A stretch of 60,000 nt of DNA from Takakia lepidozioides. Taxonomy: Eukaryota > Streptophyta > Takakiopsida > Takakiales > Takakiaceae. Positions 11,880 to 22,510 of the stretch are shown here, piece by piece (the stretch's first letter is position 1; the number at the start of each line of letters is the position of its first letter). The position numbers were made by a program, and so were the translations under genes. The notes under the pieces are model-generated. The model had not been told where the DNA came from. It ran no database searches and saw nothing but the letters and a program-made list of their open reading frames with translations. The DNA is taken from positions 5,954,001 through 6,014,000 of the forward strand of contig CM060731.1 of NCBI GenBank assembly GCA_030704615.1, written 5' to 3'.

Positions 11880-12360
11880 TCTCCAGAGCCCAATTTCGGC
11901 GCCGTTATTGGATGGACTGCAGAAGCTTCAGCCGAGAATTTTGTTTCCGGAGCCCAATTTCGGCGCCGTTATTGGTTGCACTCCCCAGCCTTCAGCCGGG
12001 TATTTGGTTTCCGGACCCCAATTTCGGCGCCGTTATCGGCTGCACTCTGGTGGCTTCAGCCGAGTATTTGGTTTCCGGGGCCCAATTTCGGCGTCGTTAT
12101 TGGCTGCACTCCGGAGGCTTCAGCCGGGTATTTGGTTGGCGAGCCCAATTTCGACACCGTTATTGGCTTCACTACCGAGCCTTCAGCTGGCTATTTCTTT
12201 TTACGGCGCCGTTATACCCAACCATCCTGCACTTCTGCAACAGTACTATCCACGGTTATAGGTCGCCATTGCGTTTTCGGAGTCTGCAAACCCGGATCCT
12301 AATTCCGCTTGCGTCTCTTTCTCTGGGATAATTTCGGTGCCGTTATTGCCCAGAATTCAG
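11880..12360. repeat. Tandem array, unit about 63-64 bp, with the GGCGCC core
   Basis: Five head-to-tail units with cores near 11898, 11961, 12025, 12089 and 12153, plus two degenerate cores near 12203 and 12336. Each contains CCCAATTTCGGCGCCGTTAT followed by TGGNTGCACT- and CTTCAGCCG-like sequence. It sits between the companion gene and the right end of element A, the same relative place as the core repeats at the right end of the second element. Confidence 0.85.
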
Positions 12361-12394
12361 TTTTTCTATGACCTGGCCTGGCGGTCCATGAGCT

Positions 12395-12612
12395 TGGGCT
12401 CCAAGTCATGAGCGGACACTGGTACTTATGAGCGGAGTGCTTCCAGCATGAGCGCGGAAATCTTCGAAAACCTTCTCTTCTTATACTACTTTCGATTATT
12501 TTATAGTTTTGGGCCCGAAAAAAATCTGCCGAAATTCGAAGTGTGTTACTTTGCGGCTCATGGGTGAGCCATGCCCGCTCATGAGCTCATGAGCTCATGG
12601 AATAGCAACCCC
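12395..12612. repeat. Right terminal region of element A with CATGAGC repeats
   Basis: Contains many direct and inverted short repeats of ATGAGCGG/CATGAGC, ending GCTCATGGAATAGCAACCCC. Read inward it matches the left terminus at 22292 in about 19 of its first 21 bases. It probably works as a terminal inverted repeat with subterminal transposase sites. Confidence 0.75.
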
Positions 12613-12973
12613 CCTACCAATAACCATAAACCCACACACCCAATTGCCACTTTTGGGCTCCCTACCTGCGAACACCCATCCCTAGTCATTGCCACCCATA
12701 AACTTAGCACATACCCCCCACAACACCTACTACTCTCACTAATCGTTGTCATCTCTCCAATCCCCTCAATATGCAATGACTATTTTAGAACCCAACCAGA
12801 CATACACATACGTTTGCTACTACAACAACTACATGAGCTACCCACACTACCTCACAGATACCTAGCACCCACACTACCTACACAATCTCCACGAAACCCT
12901 TGACCTACTACAAGCCAAGCCCGGAGTAGTTCACAAGATTCTTGGCGAACACCTAGCGCACCCAGCTGCTACC

Positions 12974-15367
12974 ATGCACAAGCTAGATACTCTCACCAAC
13001 AAATTCCCATTCATTTCCAAAAATATTCTCACTGCAACCCTCCACGCCAAGACAGGCATCCTTGAATATCAACCCCCTCCCATGATACTGCCACCAGTCA
13101 TCACACCTTGCTTGCCCATCCACACCAATGACCCACCTCCAACACCCCCTAGACCCAACAGTCCCCCACACGCCCCCTCCTCCCAGCAAGCGCACGCACT
13201 CAACATACTCACCTGGAATGTAGGGTCACTTGCTACCAGCATTCAAAGCCTTATCCATCTAACGAACTCTACACCTCCGCATATCATTCTATTACAAGAA
13301 ACTAAACTCAACACACACGGCCCTAACAGCTCCTACATCAACAATCTCCTTCCAGCCTACTATTTGATATATGGCAGTTCCTTCACAGCCGCACAATGCC
13401 TACTTAGACGCTCCGCGCCATATCATCCCACTCGGGGCGGAGTGGCTTTTGGTATCCTTCGCACACATCACTCCCCTAGCACCACGGTCAAAATACCTGT
13501 TGCTCTCTCCCTCCGATCACACCTTCAAATCATCAAACTACACCTCCCCGCTATCCCTCCCATTATCCTTATCCACTTGTACATGCCCTCACATGCCGAA
13601 GATCACCTGATCCCTGATATCCTACTCACCATCTCTAACACACTCACACAACCCTCCAACCAATCCCAGCACTACATCCTAGCAGACGATTTCAACAGGG
13701 ACATTGCCCTCATGGGCCCCACATACAATAATGTTCACAAACCTCCATCCCCCGTTGACCATGAATGGGCAAAATTCACTCACTCACACCACCTCTGTTA
13801 TATACCGGCCAATCACCATTACTCCAGACAAGGTGGACTTAACTACTCATCCCTCAGTCTTCTTGATGGTTTCTACTTCAAGACACAAAATGACATCCCC
13901 TCATACCTCAACAGTCATGTACACATTAATAGTTTATGCAACTCAGACCATTATCCCGTCTCAGTCACCATCCCAGCATCCATCATCCCTTTTCGACCTA
14001 TCCCACCTATACATTTCCCACCGCCGCAATCTAGAATCTTATCCCCACTTCCCCACAATAATATAATCGCCTTTCTAAAACACTTCCAGCCAACATCCTT
14101 ACACCTCATGCTAAGACTCTCCGGTGTACTCTCCGAAGCAAACCTTGCGCAGTCCCCTGACAAAGCATGGAACGACGCCAAGACCACACTCACAACTTCA
14201 ATGCAAGAAATGACCAAAAGTGTGATTGCCACCTGCTCTCCCCCCCCTGAAATCCCACAAACTGCACGCTCAAAACAAAATGGTGGCTACCTTACCCGTA
14301 CTCAAAAACGTATATGGACATCACATCTTAACACATACCACACGATCAGGCGTGCCCTCGCTATTATACCCACCACTACCCCCATTCACCAGGGGAACAA
14401 CTGGACATCGGATCCACGTATCACCTGCCTAAATACCTTAACAACGTGTCAAGCACTAATGCCACCACCTGCCAATCCCCAAGATACTCCAAAATGGACA
14501 TCTGCTCTCTCCAAAGTTGGCAGAGATGCCAAAAAAGCCGCTTACAATATTACCAAACAAAAAGTCGTCGACAATCACAAAAAATTCGTCTCCTCTTTTA
14601 ATCAACTGCTACGCGACCACCCCAAAAAAGCTCACAAAGCCATCTTTAACCCTGCCCTCAACCCACCCATTGACTGTCTCAAACACAGACACGGCCACTT
14701 GCTAACCAATCCAGCGGACATCAACCAAGAAATATGGTCACAAGCATCCTCAACATACACACCTGCATTTCCAAACTGCTTACATCCCCGTCTCCACTCT
14801 GCCAATTGCATGTGTAAAGCTAAACACTATCCGTGGCATGATATAGATGGCTTCTCGATTGGCAATAGAGGATCCGCCACGGATCGCATCATAGACCTAT
14901 TCACAATTGATCTTTACGAATCATGTCTAAAAAAACTATCGAAATCTAAAGCCCCAGGCCCCGATCTTATACCCAATGCTATACTTCAAGGATTAAACCC
15001 TCAACTTCACTACCTTCTTTTTAAATTCTTTCAACTCTGTTACAAACTAAAACAAATCCCACATTCCTGGAAACACAGCCGGACCATTCTACTCTTCAAA
15101 AAAGGCGATCCTACATATCTCAGTAATTACAGACCCATAGCACTGGCCAACACCATATACAAGCTATTCACAAGTACGCTCACCACAATGCTATCAAGAT
15201 ATGGCGAGCAACACCAAATACTCAGTGATCCCCAAGAAGGATTCCGAGCTACACGTAGTACAACACGACAAATACAATATGTTCTCTCCGCACTTGAAGA
15301 TGCTAAATTTACAAAGCAAGACATCTATCTTCTATATTCGATTTTAAAAATGCCTTCGGCTCCCTAG
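12974..15367 (+). pseudogene. LINE ORF2, part 1: apurinic endonuclease and first half of reverse transcriptase
   Basis: The endonuclease begins near 13200 with LNILTWNVGSLATS and carries IILLQETKLN, GGVAFGI, YILADDFNRD and CNSDHYPVSV, the usual AP-endonuclease landmarks (Asn, Glu, Asp, final SDH). After a basic linker the reverse transcriptase starts with SKSKAPGPDLIPNAIL, LLFKKGDPTYLSNYRPIAL and DPQEGFRATRST. The frame breaks near 15340 and stops at 15365-15367; the next RT block (DFKNAFGSLDH) continues in another frame, so a base has been lost or gained. The region upstream, 12613-12973, has no clear motif and may be the end of ORF1. Confidence 0.85.
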
Positions 15368-16911
15368 ACCATGCCAGATTACTTGCTATCATGCTTGATC
15401 TTGGGTACCCCACCGATGCCGTCCAACTAATAGGAAACATCTACACAAACAACACTATTGAATACTTTGGCGCATACTATGGCTCCACCCCGCCTATCCC
15501 CATCCTTCGTGGAACTATCCAAGGTGACACCTTAAGCCCCTACCTATTCATTATCTTCCTAGAACCCCTACTTCGATGGCTAGCTCGAGGCAAGCTTGGC
15601 TATCACTACAAAACCTCCTCAAGTGACATCTCAGTTGCAGCATATGCAGACAACCTAGCCATCCTGGCACATAAACCACAACACCTCAACCGACAAGTTA
15701 ATAAACTACTCAGATTCAACCTATGGTCAGGCATGGAACTCAGCTTACACAAGTGCGCCATCACAGCCGCTACACATCATAGTCGGCTCACCAAAACTGC
15801 CATAGCCTCACATTGTAAACTCTATGTACACTACCAAAACACACCCTTCCCCTTCCTAGGACCAGACGAGCCATACACTTACTTAGGCATACAACTCGTT
15901 CCCTCCCTTACTTGGCATATCCAAAAAGAATCTACATCATCCAAACTCACTACCAAAAGTATTGCCCTGCTCAAATCCCCAATTGCCATTCGACCAAAAT
16001 TATCAATTATTCAATCAGTATTACAAACACAAATTCAATACTCGTTCCACGCCGCACCCTTCTCCTTATCAGACATCAAAAAACTTGATAAGAGTATTAT
16101 CCAGCTAACAAAACGTGTATGTGGTCTACCAACTAGCACCCCCAATGCCCTCACACAACTACCTACGGACCACTACGGCATTGGTTCGAGCCCATTAATC
16201 ATCTCATATGCTCGCACATTAGGCACCCAATTAAAAGAAGCACTCAACGATCCTGGGCGTCTAGGTATCATTTATCAGGGACTTCTCAAATACCTTGCAT
16301 CTAAATACAATGGCTTATACTCATTATCATCCATGCACCCACAAGCCTGCCTACACTCCCCCACTGCACGCACACTACTCATCCTGCGCCAAATGAAAAT
16401 TAGCATACAAACTGATCTGCCTGACTATCCTAACACCTCGTCACCCTTAGAACGCGCATGGCTTACAAGCCCTTCTCTACCACAATTTGACATTTCTTAT
16501 CCCAAACAAAAGATCCCCATCCTCACATATTTCAAAGAACAACACATCACCACCCTCACCCAACTTACTACCGCCACTAGCCATAGACTTTTAAAACCTA
16601 GCGAATTCACTCTTAAATTCTCCCGAGCCACCACCAAAACCAATCGCTACCTACATCATCTTCGTACCCTCTTCTGCCATCCCTCGATCGCCTGCACTCT
16701 ACAATGTTACCTCCCATGCCTCTACTACCCACATACGGCTCAAGACCTGCTCCCCCAGTACCGTTCTACCCCTACTACCTCCATCTACCAAACACTCAAA
16801 ACGACATATGCCACCAATACCCAAACAGACATAGAATCTGATTTTCCCTCTCAAGTAACTAACACACAACACACTGAACTTGCATACGCCATCCAATCCC
16901 TCACCTACTAG
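15346..16911 (+). pseudogene. LINE ORF2, part 2: reverse transcriptase core and thumb
   Basis: Starts just after the frameshift with DFKNAFGSLDHARLL, the first catalytic aspartate block, then LRGTIQGDTLSPYLFIIFLE and VAAYADNLAILAH. The catalytic box reads YADN instead of YADD, from GAC to AAC, so the enzyme is dead. The thumb-like region (CAITAATHHSR, YTYLGIQLVPSLTW) follows. The frame ends at a stop at 16909-16911. The next segment is in a different frame after a short gap. Confidence 0.85.
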
Positions 16912-16999
16912 GCAAGGATCCCAGACCCCCCTAACCACCGCACCATCCCCCCCATCCTCACCACAATACGACGACAATAACAATGCTTACATCAATTAA

Positions 17000-17692
17000 G
17001 CTATACTAGGAGTTAAAACCCAAACGTCCATTGATGCCTTTGGAGCCACCTACATTGATACATACCATCACTGTCAATGGGCTGGGTACTCTTCCGCAGA
17101 CAACACATGGCAGATAGAAGACGACCTCTTCGGCCTACATGACGATTGTGACCCCGAACACAATCTTGCCCTCCTCACCACCTTCCATAAACAAACCAAC
17201 ACCAACTATCTAACACACATGCACCAACAACACACCACTCCCGCCCAACCTACAGATAACAGATATATACACCAACCACTCTATGCCCCCAACGTGCACA
17301 TCTGCATAACTGAATGTAATCCTGACAAAGATGTCAAGCATGATCGACCTCTAATCCACATGGCCCCCCGCCTTTCCAACATTTACGCTCAACATGGCCG
17401 CTTCATTGGCCTCATCCCCAATACAAGACTAACGTGGCTATGGGAAAAATACTCTACTACTACCTCATCCCTACAATCGCTACAAACCCTGAAACAAGAC
17501 TTTGCTACCGAATTATATTGGCTGGTTGATCGCTACCTCAAAGACACTCCCCCCAAGAAACCGCGGTCCCTTACTAAATTGGAAACAACATGTGCGCACC
17601 ATACTATACCCCAAGATATTCTCTCCTTACTTATCAATTCATTCCAGCTTACTCACTCATATTACTCCAACCCTGACATGCCCCTACTCTAG
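17000..17692 (+). pseudogene. LINE linker with a chromodomain-like segment
   Basis: An open frame from 17000 has, near 17050-17190, YHHCQWAGYSSADNTWQIED followed by DLFGLHDD and a hydrophobic helix (NLALLTTFHKQ). The spacing W-x-GY-x5-NTW-x5-L, followed by a helix, is the C-terminal two thirds of a chromodomain. In chromoviruses such domains read histone marks at integration; in a LINE this would be unusual. The rest of the frame (NIYAQHGRFIGLIPNTRLTW) is LINE-specific and unrecognised. No upstream Met is evident because this is an internal piece of a broken polyprotein. Confidence 0.5.
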
Positions 17693-18191
17693 CCCGCATG
17701 CCCTATGGCATTGCCCACATTCTCTAGCCCGCACCACAGAGACTGTATCTTTGGAGCCACTGGTACTACCACTCAGCACACCTGGGAAGGTCGGGGCCTT
17801 GCCCACCCTCCACCTGGTTCTCCTTCCACGAAGTCTTCAATGGGAAAAACTTGTGCGCACACTCCTCTCCTACTGCATCCACAATCCTCATCCTCACACA
17901 ACAAAACACTCCTAATATCTCTCACACCTCTTCTACAACTCCCAGAAGGGGTCAATCTACTCGCCACAATTGACCCAAACCAGCTTAAGTATATTCATAC
18001 CCCTCCTTTTCCCAAATATCTCAAACGGAAGGAACCCACCCTAACCCTGATTCTACACATCCAAAACCCTCGGCATACAGCCATACCGCCATCTTTCTTT
18101 TCTCAGCTCGAACAATGCTCACCATCACTCATAAAATAAAGGCCACCATCCATTATCCAACCATCCTCTCCCACACCATACACCCACCACA
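17693..18191 (+). pseudogene. LINE linker, frameshifted
   Basis: The same C-rich coding bias continues, in shifting frames, between the chromodomain-like segment and RNase H. I see no domain motif. It is part of the decayed polyprotein. Confidence 0.45.
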
Positions 18192-18996
18192 TTGTCCCGG
18201 ATCAAAACCAATAAAGCTTGGAACATTGCGACACCACGCCCTTCCCAGGTCGTGCCAACAACACCTCTACCCCCAATCCCTGCAATATATCACCAAAACA
18301 CTATCCCCAAATACCCACTGGCCAATTCACATTACACTGACGGATCCCTCACCAAACCCAACGCGGGATATGGAATCTATCACGCCGGCACCAGTCAAGG
18401 CGTTGCCCTCAGGCTCCCTGGCCCTGCCACCATCCTCCGGGCTGAACTCATGGCCATTCATGACGCCCTCTCTCTACTTGATACCCCCCCACACACTACA
18501 TCTTCACTGACAGCCTTACCTCACTATTCCTCATTCGCAACCACATCTCCCACCCCTTTGCCCATCATCATCACCCCGACTGCAACCTCATTGCCGCTAT
18601 TGTCCAGAGGGCCATCTCCCTAGGCCACCCAGTCCATATACTCAAAGTCCGTTCGCATACTGGCATCCATGGTAATGAAGAAGCAAACCTACTCGCCCAA
18701 CTCGGCGCCTCCCAACCCATAGTTGAACCCTCGAACGACCCTATTCACATTGCCCACACCCATCCCTTCTGGTTCATACACCCCGTTCCGGACCCCCCTG
18801 CACCCAGACCAATCCGAAACCTCCTGACCACTCTGACCAGAGAAGCAAATAAACAAGCGGCAGCCTCCATCGGCCATACCAAAGTACACATCCAAAAATG
18901 GACTCAATCCAATGTACTGCACCATAAACTCTCCAATCATTTCTGGCTAACCAAAGCCACCACCGACGCACAAATCAGACAAACACTCAAATTCTG
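18192..18996 (+). pseudogene. LINE RNase H domain, frameshifted
   Basis: Blocks in order: HYTDGSLTKPNAGYGIYHAG (first Asp) near 18325, ILRAELMAIHDAL (Glu) near 18440, then after a frame change YIFTDSLTSLFLIRN (second Asp) near 18496, and KVRSHTGIHGNEEANLLAQ near 18645. The last block usually ends in Asp (GNExAD); here it is Asn, again a GAC-to-AAC change. The domain cleaves RNA in RNA-DNA hybrids. This copy is inactive. An RNase H after the RT occurs in several LINE clades, including plant L1 types. Confidence 0.75.
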
Positions 18997-19039
18997 ATAT
19001 GCCCAATACATGGGCCATTAGCGCAAACACATCTTCTGG

Positions 19040-19711
19040 CCACATCTGTTCCCATCCCCATACTGCCCGTTATGTGCAACCACCCACCAAGCTCGTGACA
19101 TTTGGCCACATCTCCTCAGCCAATGTACACACCCAGTTATACATGGCTTGCATATCACGCGTCATAACCAAGCAGTCTGGCACCTCCACAAGCTCTTTGT
19201 AAAACGTTCTGAAACTCGTTGGTTCTCGCTCATGAATGCAGGCACCTACCAGGGACGGCCACCCGACCACACAGTACCACCATGGCTACTACCATGCATA
19301 TGTACCCGATCACCATGATCATGCCCCGCTCGACTTTGCCCGGACATACTCCTCGTCAATACTTTACCCCCCACCTCACCATCCCCACAACTCACCATCC
19401 ATTTCATTGAATTCACATTTTGCCATGATCGTTATCCAAACGATTCAATCTTAGAAAAACGTCAAAAATATGCCCCGCTTATCCTTGCACTCCGAAGGCG
19501 TGGCTGGAAAACCGGCCCGTTAACTGTCATCACAGCCGCCACTTGAGGTGACATTCATAACGCCAGTATCACGGACATACACGACAACTTCCAAATTCCC
19601 ATTCTTCCCATCCACAAATGTTTCAAAGAAATCCATCTCACGGCACTCCGTTCACTCACAGCTATTATCACCAACAAACGCCAACTGGAATCCGACACTT
19701 CAAACACACCT
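19040..19711 (+). pseudogene. LINE C-terminal zinc motif and tail
   Basis: Near 19055-19190 one frame reads SPYCPLCATTHQARDIWPHL, then LSQCTHPVIHGLHITRHNQAV, the CPLC...HLL..C...RHN pattern common at the end of LINE polyproteins. A later frame near 19405-19560 has IEFTFCHDRYPNDSILEKR and RRRGWKTGPLTVITAAT, a conserved tail I recognise only as LINE-associated. Frames change several times, so the region is broken. Confidence 0.55.
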
Positions 19712-19878
19712 TAGGCCCCCCAGGATACCCGTGGGTACCCAGGGGTACCCTCGCCCCCTCTATTCTTAGCGGTCACCTGGTGTCCCCCTAGACACTTTTT
19801 TGTTATAGGGCCCACCCCCAAAAGGGGGCAATAGCCGCAAGGCGAAGTGGCTCTTACTTACGCCGGCCTCGGCCGGAG

Positions 19879-19917
<39 letters not shown>
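19712..19917 (+). repeat. LINE 3' untranslated region and (CT)n microsatellite
   Basis: A G/C-rich segment with short repeats of GGGTACCC is followed by a hairpin-like GCCGGCCTCGGCCGG and then a CT run at about 19882-19915. The run probably marks the 3' end of the LINE insertion. The flank beyond belongs to the minus-strand Ty3 fragment. Confidence 0.6.
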
Positions 19918-20086
19918 GCTTGCTGGGTTTTGGTGTTGCCATGGCTAATTTCCATGGGCATTGCCTCATTGGTCTGTGGTTGGTTTCCTCATTCTGGCTT
20001 GTGATTCTCCCCTTCTCTCTGCACTGGGAATCAGCCGTCGAGTTGATGAGTCCTCCCTGCTGTTGTACTCCTGTCCTGCTGTTGTC

Positions 20087-20791
20087 TCACTCCCTTCTTC
20101 CTCTTGTATATACCCGTTGCATAATCCCCAACGTCGCTTGCTCTTCGGGCGTTAGGTGTACAATATGTCGAATCATTTGGAGTAACAAGGGAGTCGTCAT
20201 AGTAACAGTTGCTTCCTTCTTCTTCTTTGTCAACCGGGTCAGTTCTTGGGTTAACTTCTTCAATAAGAAGCATGCCCAATTCACGATTTGCCCATTGAGG
20301 CAAATCAACACTTGATCGATTAGCTCCTTGGTACAGTAGCTGTGGTTTTGCCTGAGGCAAAGCAACGTGCTAAGTACCGGGGCTATCTTCCTAAAGCCGG
20401 GGCTTTTGCTATGGCTGCATGTGTAGCCCTGATCTGCTTGGTTGAGATTCTCAAACAAATCTGCAAGTACAAACCTTGGAGGTTTGCCGCTGTGCGCTGG
20501 TACATCCAGACTGGGAAGGTGAAACACTTCCGCCAAGTACTTCTCCGTCAGCAGGATGTGTGTGTCATGGACATTTGTGCTCCGAGTGTTGGTGTTATAA
20601 TTCTCCAAGAACTCCCTGCACAGCTCGTCGTGTTTCAGGTTCCAGTCCAGCGTGGTGATGAAATATCGCAGGCCAAGACTGTCCAACGTCTCCTGTGTCT
20701 CTCTGTCCTGCTCAATCTTCCGCAACGCCGGGCTGATTTTGAAATTCACTTGCACATAAGAACTTGGTGCCTTCCGCTTGGTGCCTGCCAT
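20087..20791 (-). pseudogene. Ty3-old: 3' open frame of unknown function after integrase
   Basis: Begins MAGTKRKAPSSYVQVNFK and runs about 234 codons. It has a charged helical part (LCREFLENYNTNTRS), a block LLTEKYLAEVFHLPSLDVP, and a Lys-rich C-terminus. The pattern resembles plant-transposon-associated domains in which a helix precedes 'FGLP'-like motifs, but I cannot name it with confidence. It is in frame with the upstream integrase region. It could be a 3' accessory ORF or a Gag-like ORF of an adjoining element. Confidence 0.35.
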
Positions 20792-22291
20792 TTCTTTTAG
20801 TCTTGCGGTTGCTGTAAGGAATTGGAGCACCAATTCCTGTATCACAAGGAGTATGAAGCACACTGGAAGTTGTGTATACAACAATTTCCAGTTTGCGGAA
20901 GAGAAGGTGAGGAGTTCGCTTATGGGTTTAAGTAGGGGTTCTCCTCTAACTTCTCTCGAGGTTGTCGTGGAGGTAATTTTGTCCTGCTGGTTGTCTGAGT
21001 TTAAAGCGTAGTTAGCTTTAATTGCTGGGCCCAGGCTCACCAAGAAGCATTTAGCTTCTGGTAACGTTTTTGAGAAAACTTCATCCTTTTTGTGTCTGAT
21101 TTTCCTCCGTTGGTTTTTTCTTCGTGATTGGTTTTGGATTAAACTGATGGTCGTTGATGATTGTCCAGTTTTGGTCAGTTTCTGTTCATCCCTCTGGAAT
21201 GTGTTCATCCACTTTGGTACGTGGTCTATCTTTAAATGGGCGGCTTGGGTGCAGTACTTGCAGCTTGGTTTAATGGTTTTGCCTTTATCATCCGCCGTCT
21301 TTTGGCAATCCGTTGGATTGCGCCGTCGTTCTGCCTCCGTGTTATGATCGAAGGGTAGTGGTGTATGATTACCACGGTCGGTGGGGTGATCTGGAGCGTA
21401 CAACTCGGAGTTTAACACAAGCAGTGACTCGTTGGCCATTTCGTATTCGTTCACGGTTCTATAAGGCATCTGTGTTGGCCATGGTTCACCATACGGTATA
21501 CGGGGCGGTAATGTTGTCCTCCAGATGAATGGTGATCTAGCTGTCGTGGTGCCCTGAATTCGTGTTGCCACCTGTCTTAGTACATGCTGATTCACCGTGT
21601 CGTTATGAATGTAGTATGCACTAGTAGTTTCACGCTCCTCATCTTCAGTTTGATCTTCCTCGTTGGCGTATAAGTCATGTATAAGAGCTTTGTCATGTAT
21701 TCCTTGGTAGCCCTTTAACTTGTTAATATTAATTCGTCCCATGAATTCTTGTTCCAAGGTCTGCAAATCAACAGGTCCATTGTCATGTACCTTTTTGATT
21801 TGAAATGGTCCCATCCATGGCATTTTCAATTTTCCGCCCAGCTTGATCTTCTTGATTTTTGGTAACCACAAAACAATGTCCCCGTCTTGGAAAGATTTCT
21901 CTTTTCCTTCGGATATTCTTTTCCTTCGTTGTTCCTGAATCCATGCCATGTTATCTGCGGCATCTGTTCGAACTTCTTCCAAATGGAATAACTCATATTC
22001 CCTGACTCGTAAGGATTCTTCTAAACCCCATCGTTCATGAGTTCCGGTTCGTAGTGTGGGTATCATACATTCAATGGGTAATAGTGCCTCTGCTCCATAC
22101 ACTAGTTGAAATGGTGTATGCTTCGTGGTCACCTTGTATGATGTCCTAAATGCCCATAGTGATGTGTTCAATTTGGTGTCCCAATCTGTACGATTGGCAT
22201 TTACTATCTTGGTTAAGATAGTGCATAATATTTTGTTGGTAGATTCGGTCTGACCGTTTCCTTGAGGATAGTAAGCAGTACTCTTGTGATG
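20792..22291 (-). pseudogene. Ty3-old: C-terminal integrase fragment
   Basis: Continues the integrase broken at 44884. It starts HHKSTAYYPQGNGQTESTNK, which contains the third catalytic residue (Glu of QTES), followed by WDTKLNTSLWAFRTSYKVTT, HTPFQLVYGAEALLP, and the GPF/Y-like module GDIVLWLPKIKKIKLGGKL and WMGPFQIKKVHDNGPVDL. Downstream is a low-complexity charged linker. The 5' boundary is the 11-bp target duplication of the transposon at 22292. The open frame into that transposon upstream of 22291 is accidental. Confidence 0.85.
22281..22291. repeat. Target-site duplication (left), CTCTTGTGATG
   Basis: Exact 11-bp direct repeat of 44873-44883. It lies in the Ty3-old integrase. Removing one copy plus the insert restores one open frame through the conserved VHHKSTAYYPQGNG block, which fixes the borders of the insertion. 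Confidence 0.9.
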
Positions 22292-22345
22292 GGGGGCTGC
22301 TATTTCATGAGCGGCACGAGCATGAGCGGACCATTGTGTGTCCAC
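22292..22345. repeat. Left terminal inverted repeat
   Basis: GCTATTTCATGAGC is shared exactly with the inward-read right end at 44872. It is followed by GGCACGAGCATGAGCGG, a near repeat of the subterminal CATGAGCGG motif. Confidence 0.8.
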
Positions 22346-22510
22346 GGAAATAGGGTTAGGAGGCACGGAAATAGGGTCATGTGAAGTTGGAATGTGGCAC
22401 CAGTGGACTCGTCATAGCAATGAAATGCAACATTTTATTGCAAATTTTGTGGCAAGCCACATCTATACAAGTGTGTCCTAACTGTCATAGCCGGAATGGG
22501 CACTACTCTC

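Larger units (their letters stand above)
1..12612. mobile_element. Element A: MULE-like DNA transposon with methyltransferase, ParB-like and transposase genes (left end outside window)
   Basis: Gene content and the right end match the element at 22292-44872. Both carry a beta-class methyltransferase-like gene, a transposase with a zinc finger of WRKY-GCM1 type, a small conserved companion gene and GGCGCC-centred palindromes. The right end at about 12612, read inward, starts GGGGGTTGCTATTCCATGAGC minus its last base, and the left end of the other element starts GGGGGCTGCTATTTCATGAG. The element abuts the LINE that begins at 12613, so it probably inserted into that LINE. Its own left end and target duplication lie outside the window. 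The methyltransferase half (-) and the ParB half (+) face away from each other, which suggests an inversion or a merger of two copies. Confidence 0.75.
12613..19917 (+). mobile_element. C-rich LINE (non-LTR retrotransposon) with endonuclease, RT, RNase H and CT-rich tail
   Basis: A plus-strand series of broken frames shares strong C/A-rich codon bias. The order is AP endonuclease, reverse transcriptase, chromodomain-like segment, RNase H, CCHC-like zinc motif and a conserved C-terminal tail, ending in an untranslated region and a (CT)n run. Its 5' end is cut by element A at 12612. Frameshifts and substitutions in catalytic residues show an old, inactive copy. Confidence 0.85.

Noticed and set aside
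22292-22366. Extension of the Ty3-old integrase frame to an upstream Met at 22366
   Set aside because: This part lies beyond the target duplication, inside the DNA transposon end, and is accidental.
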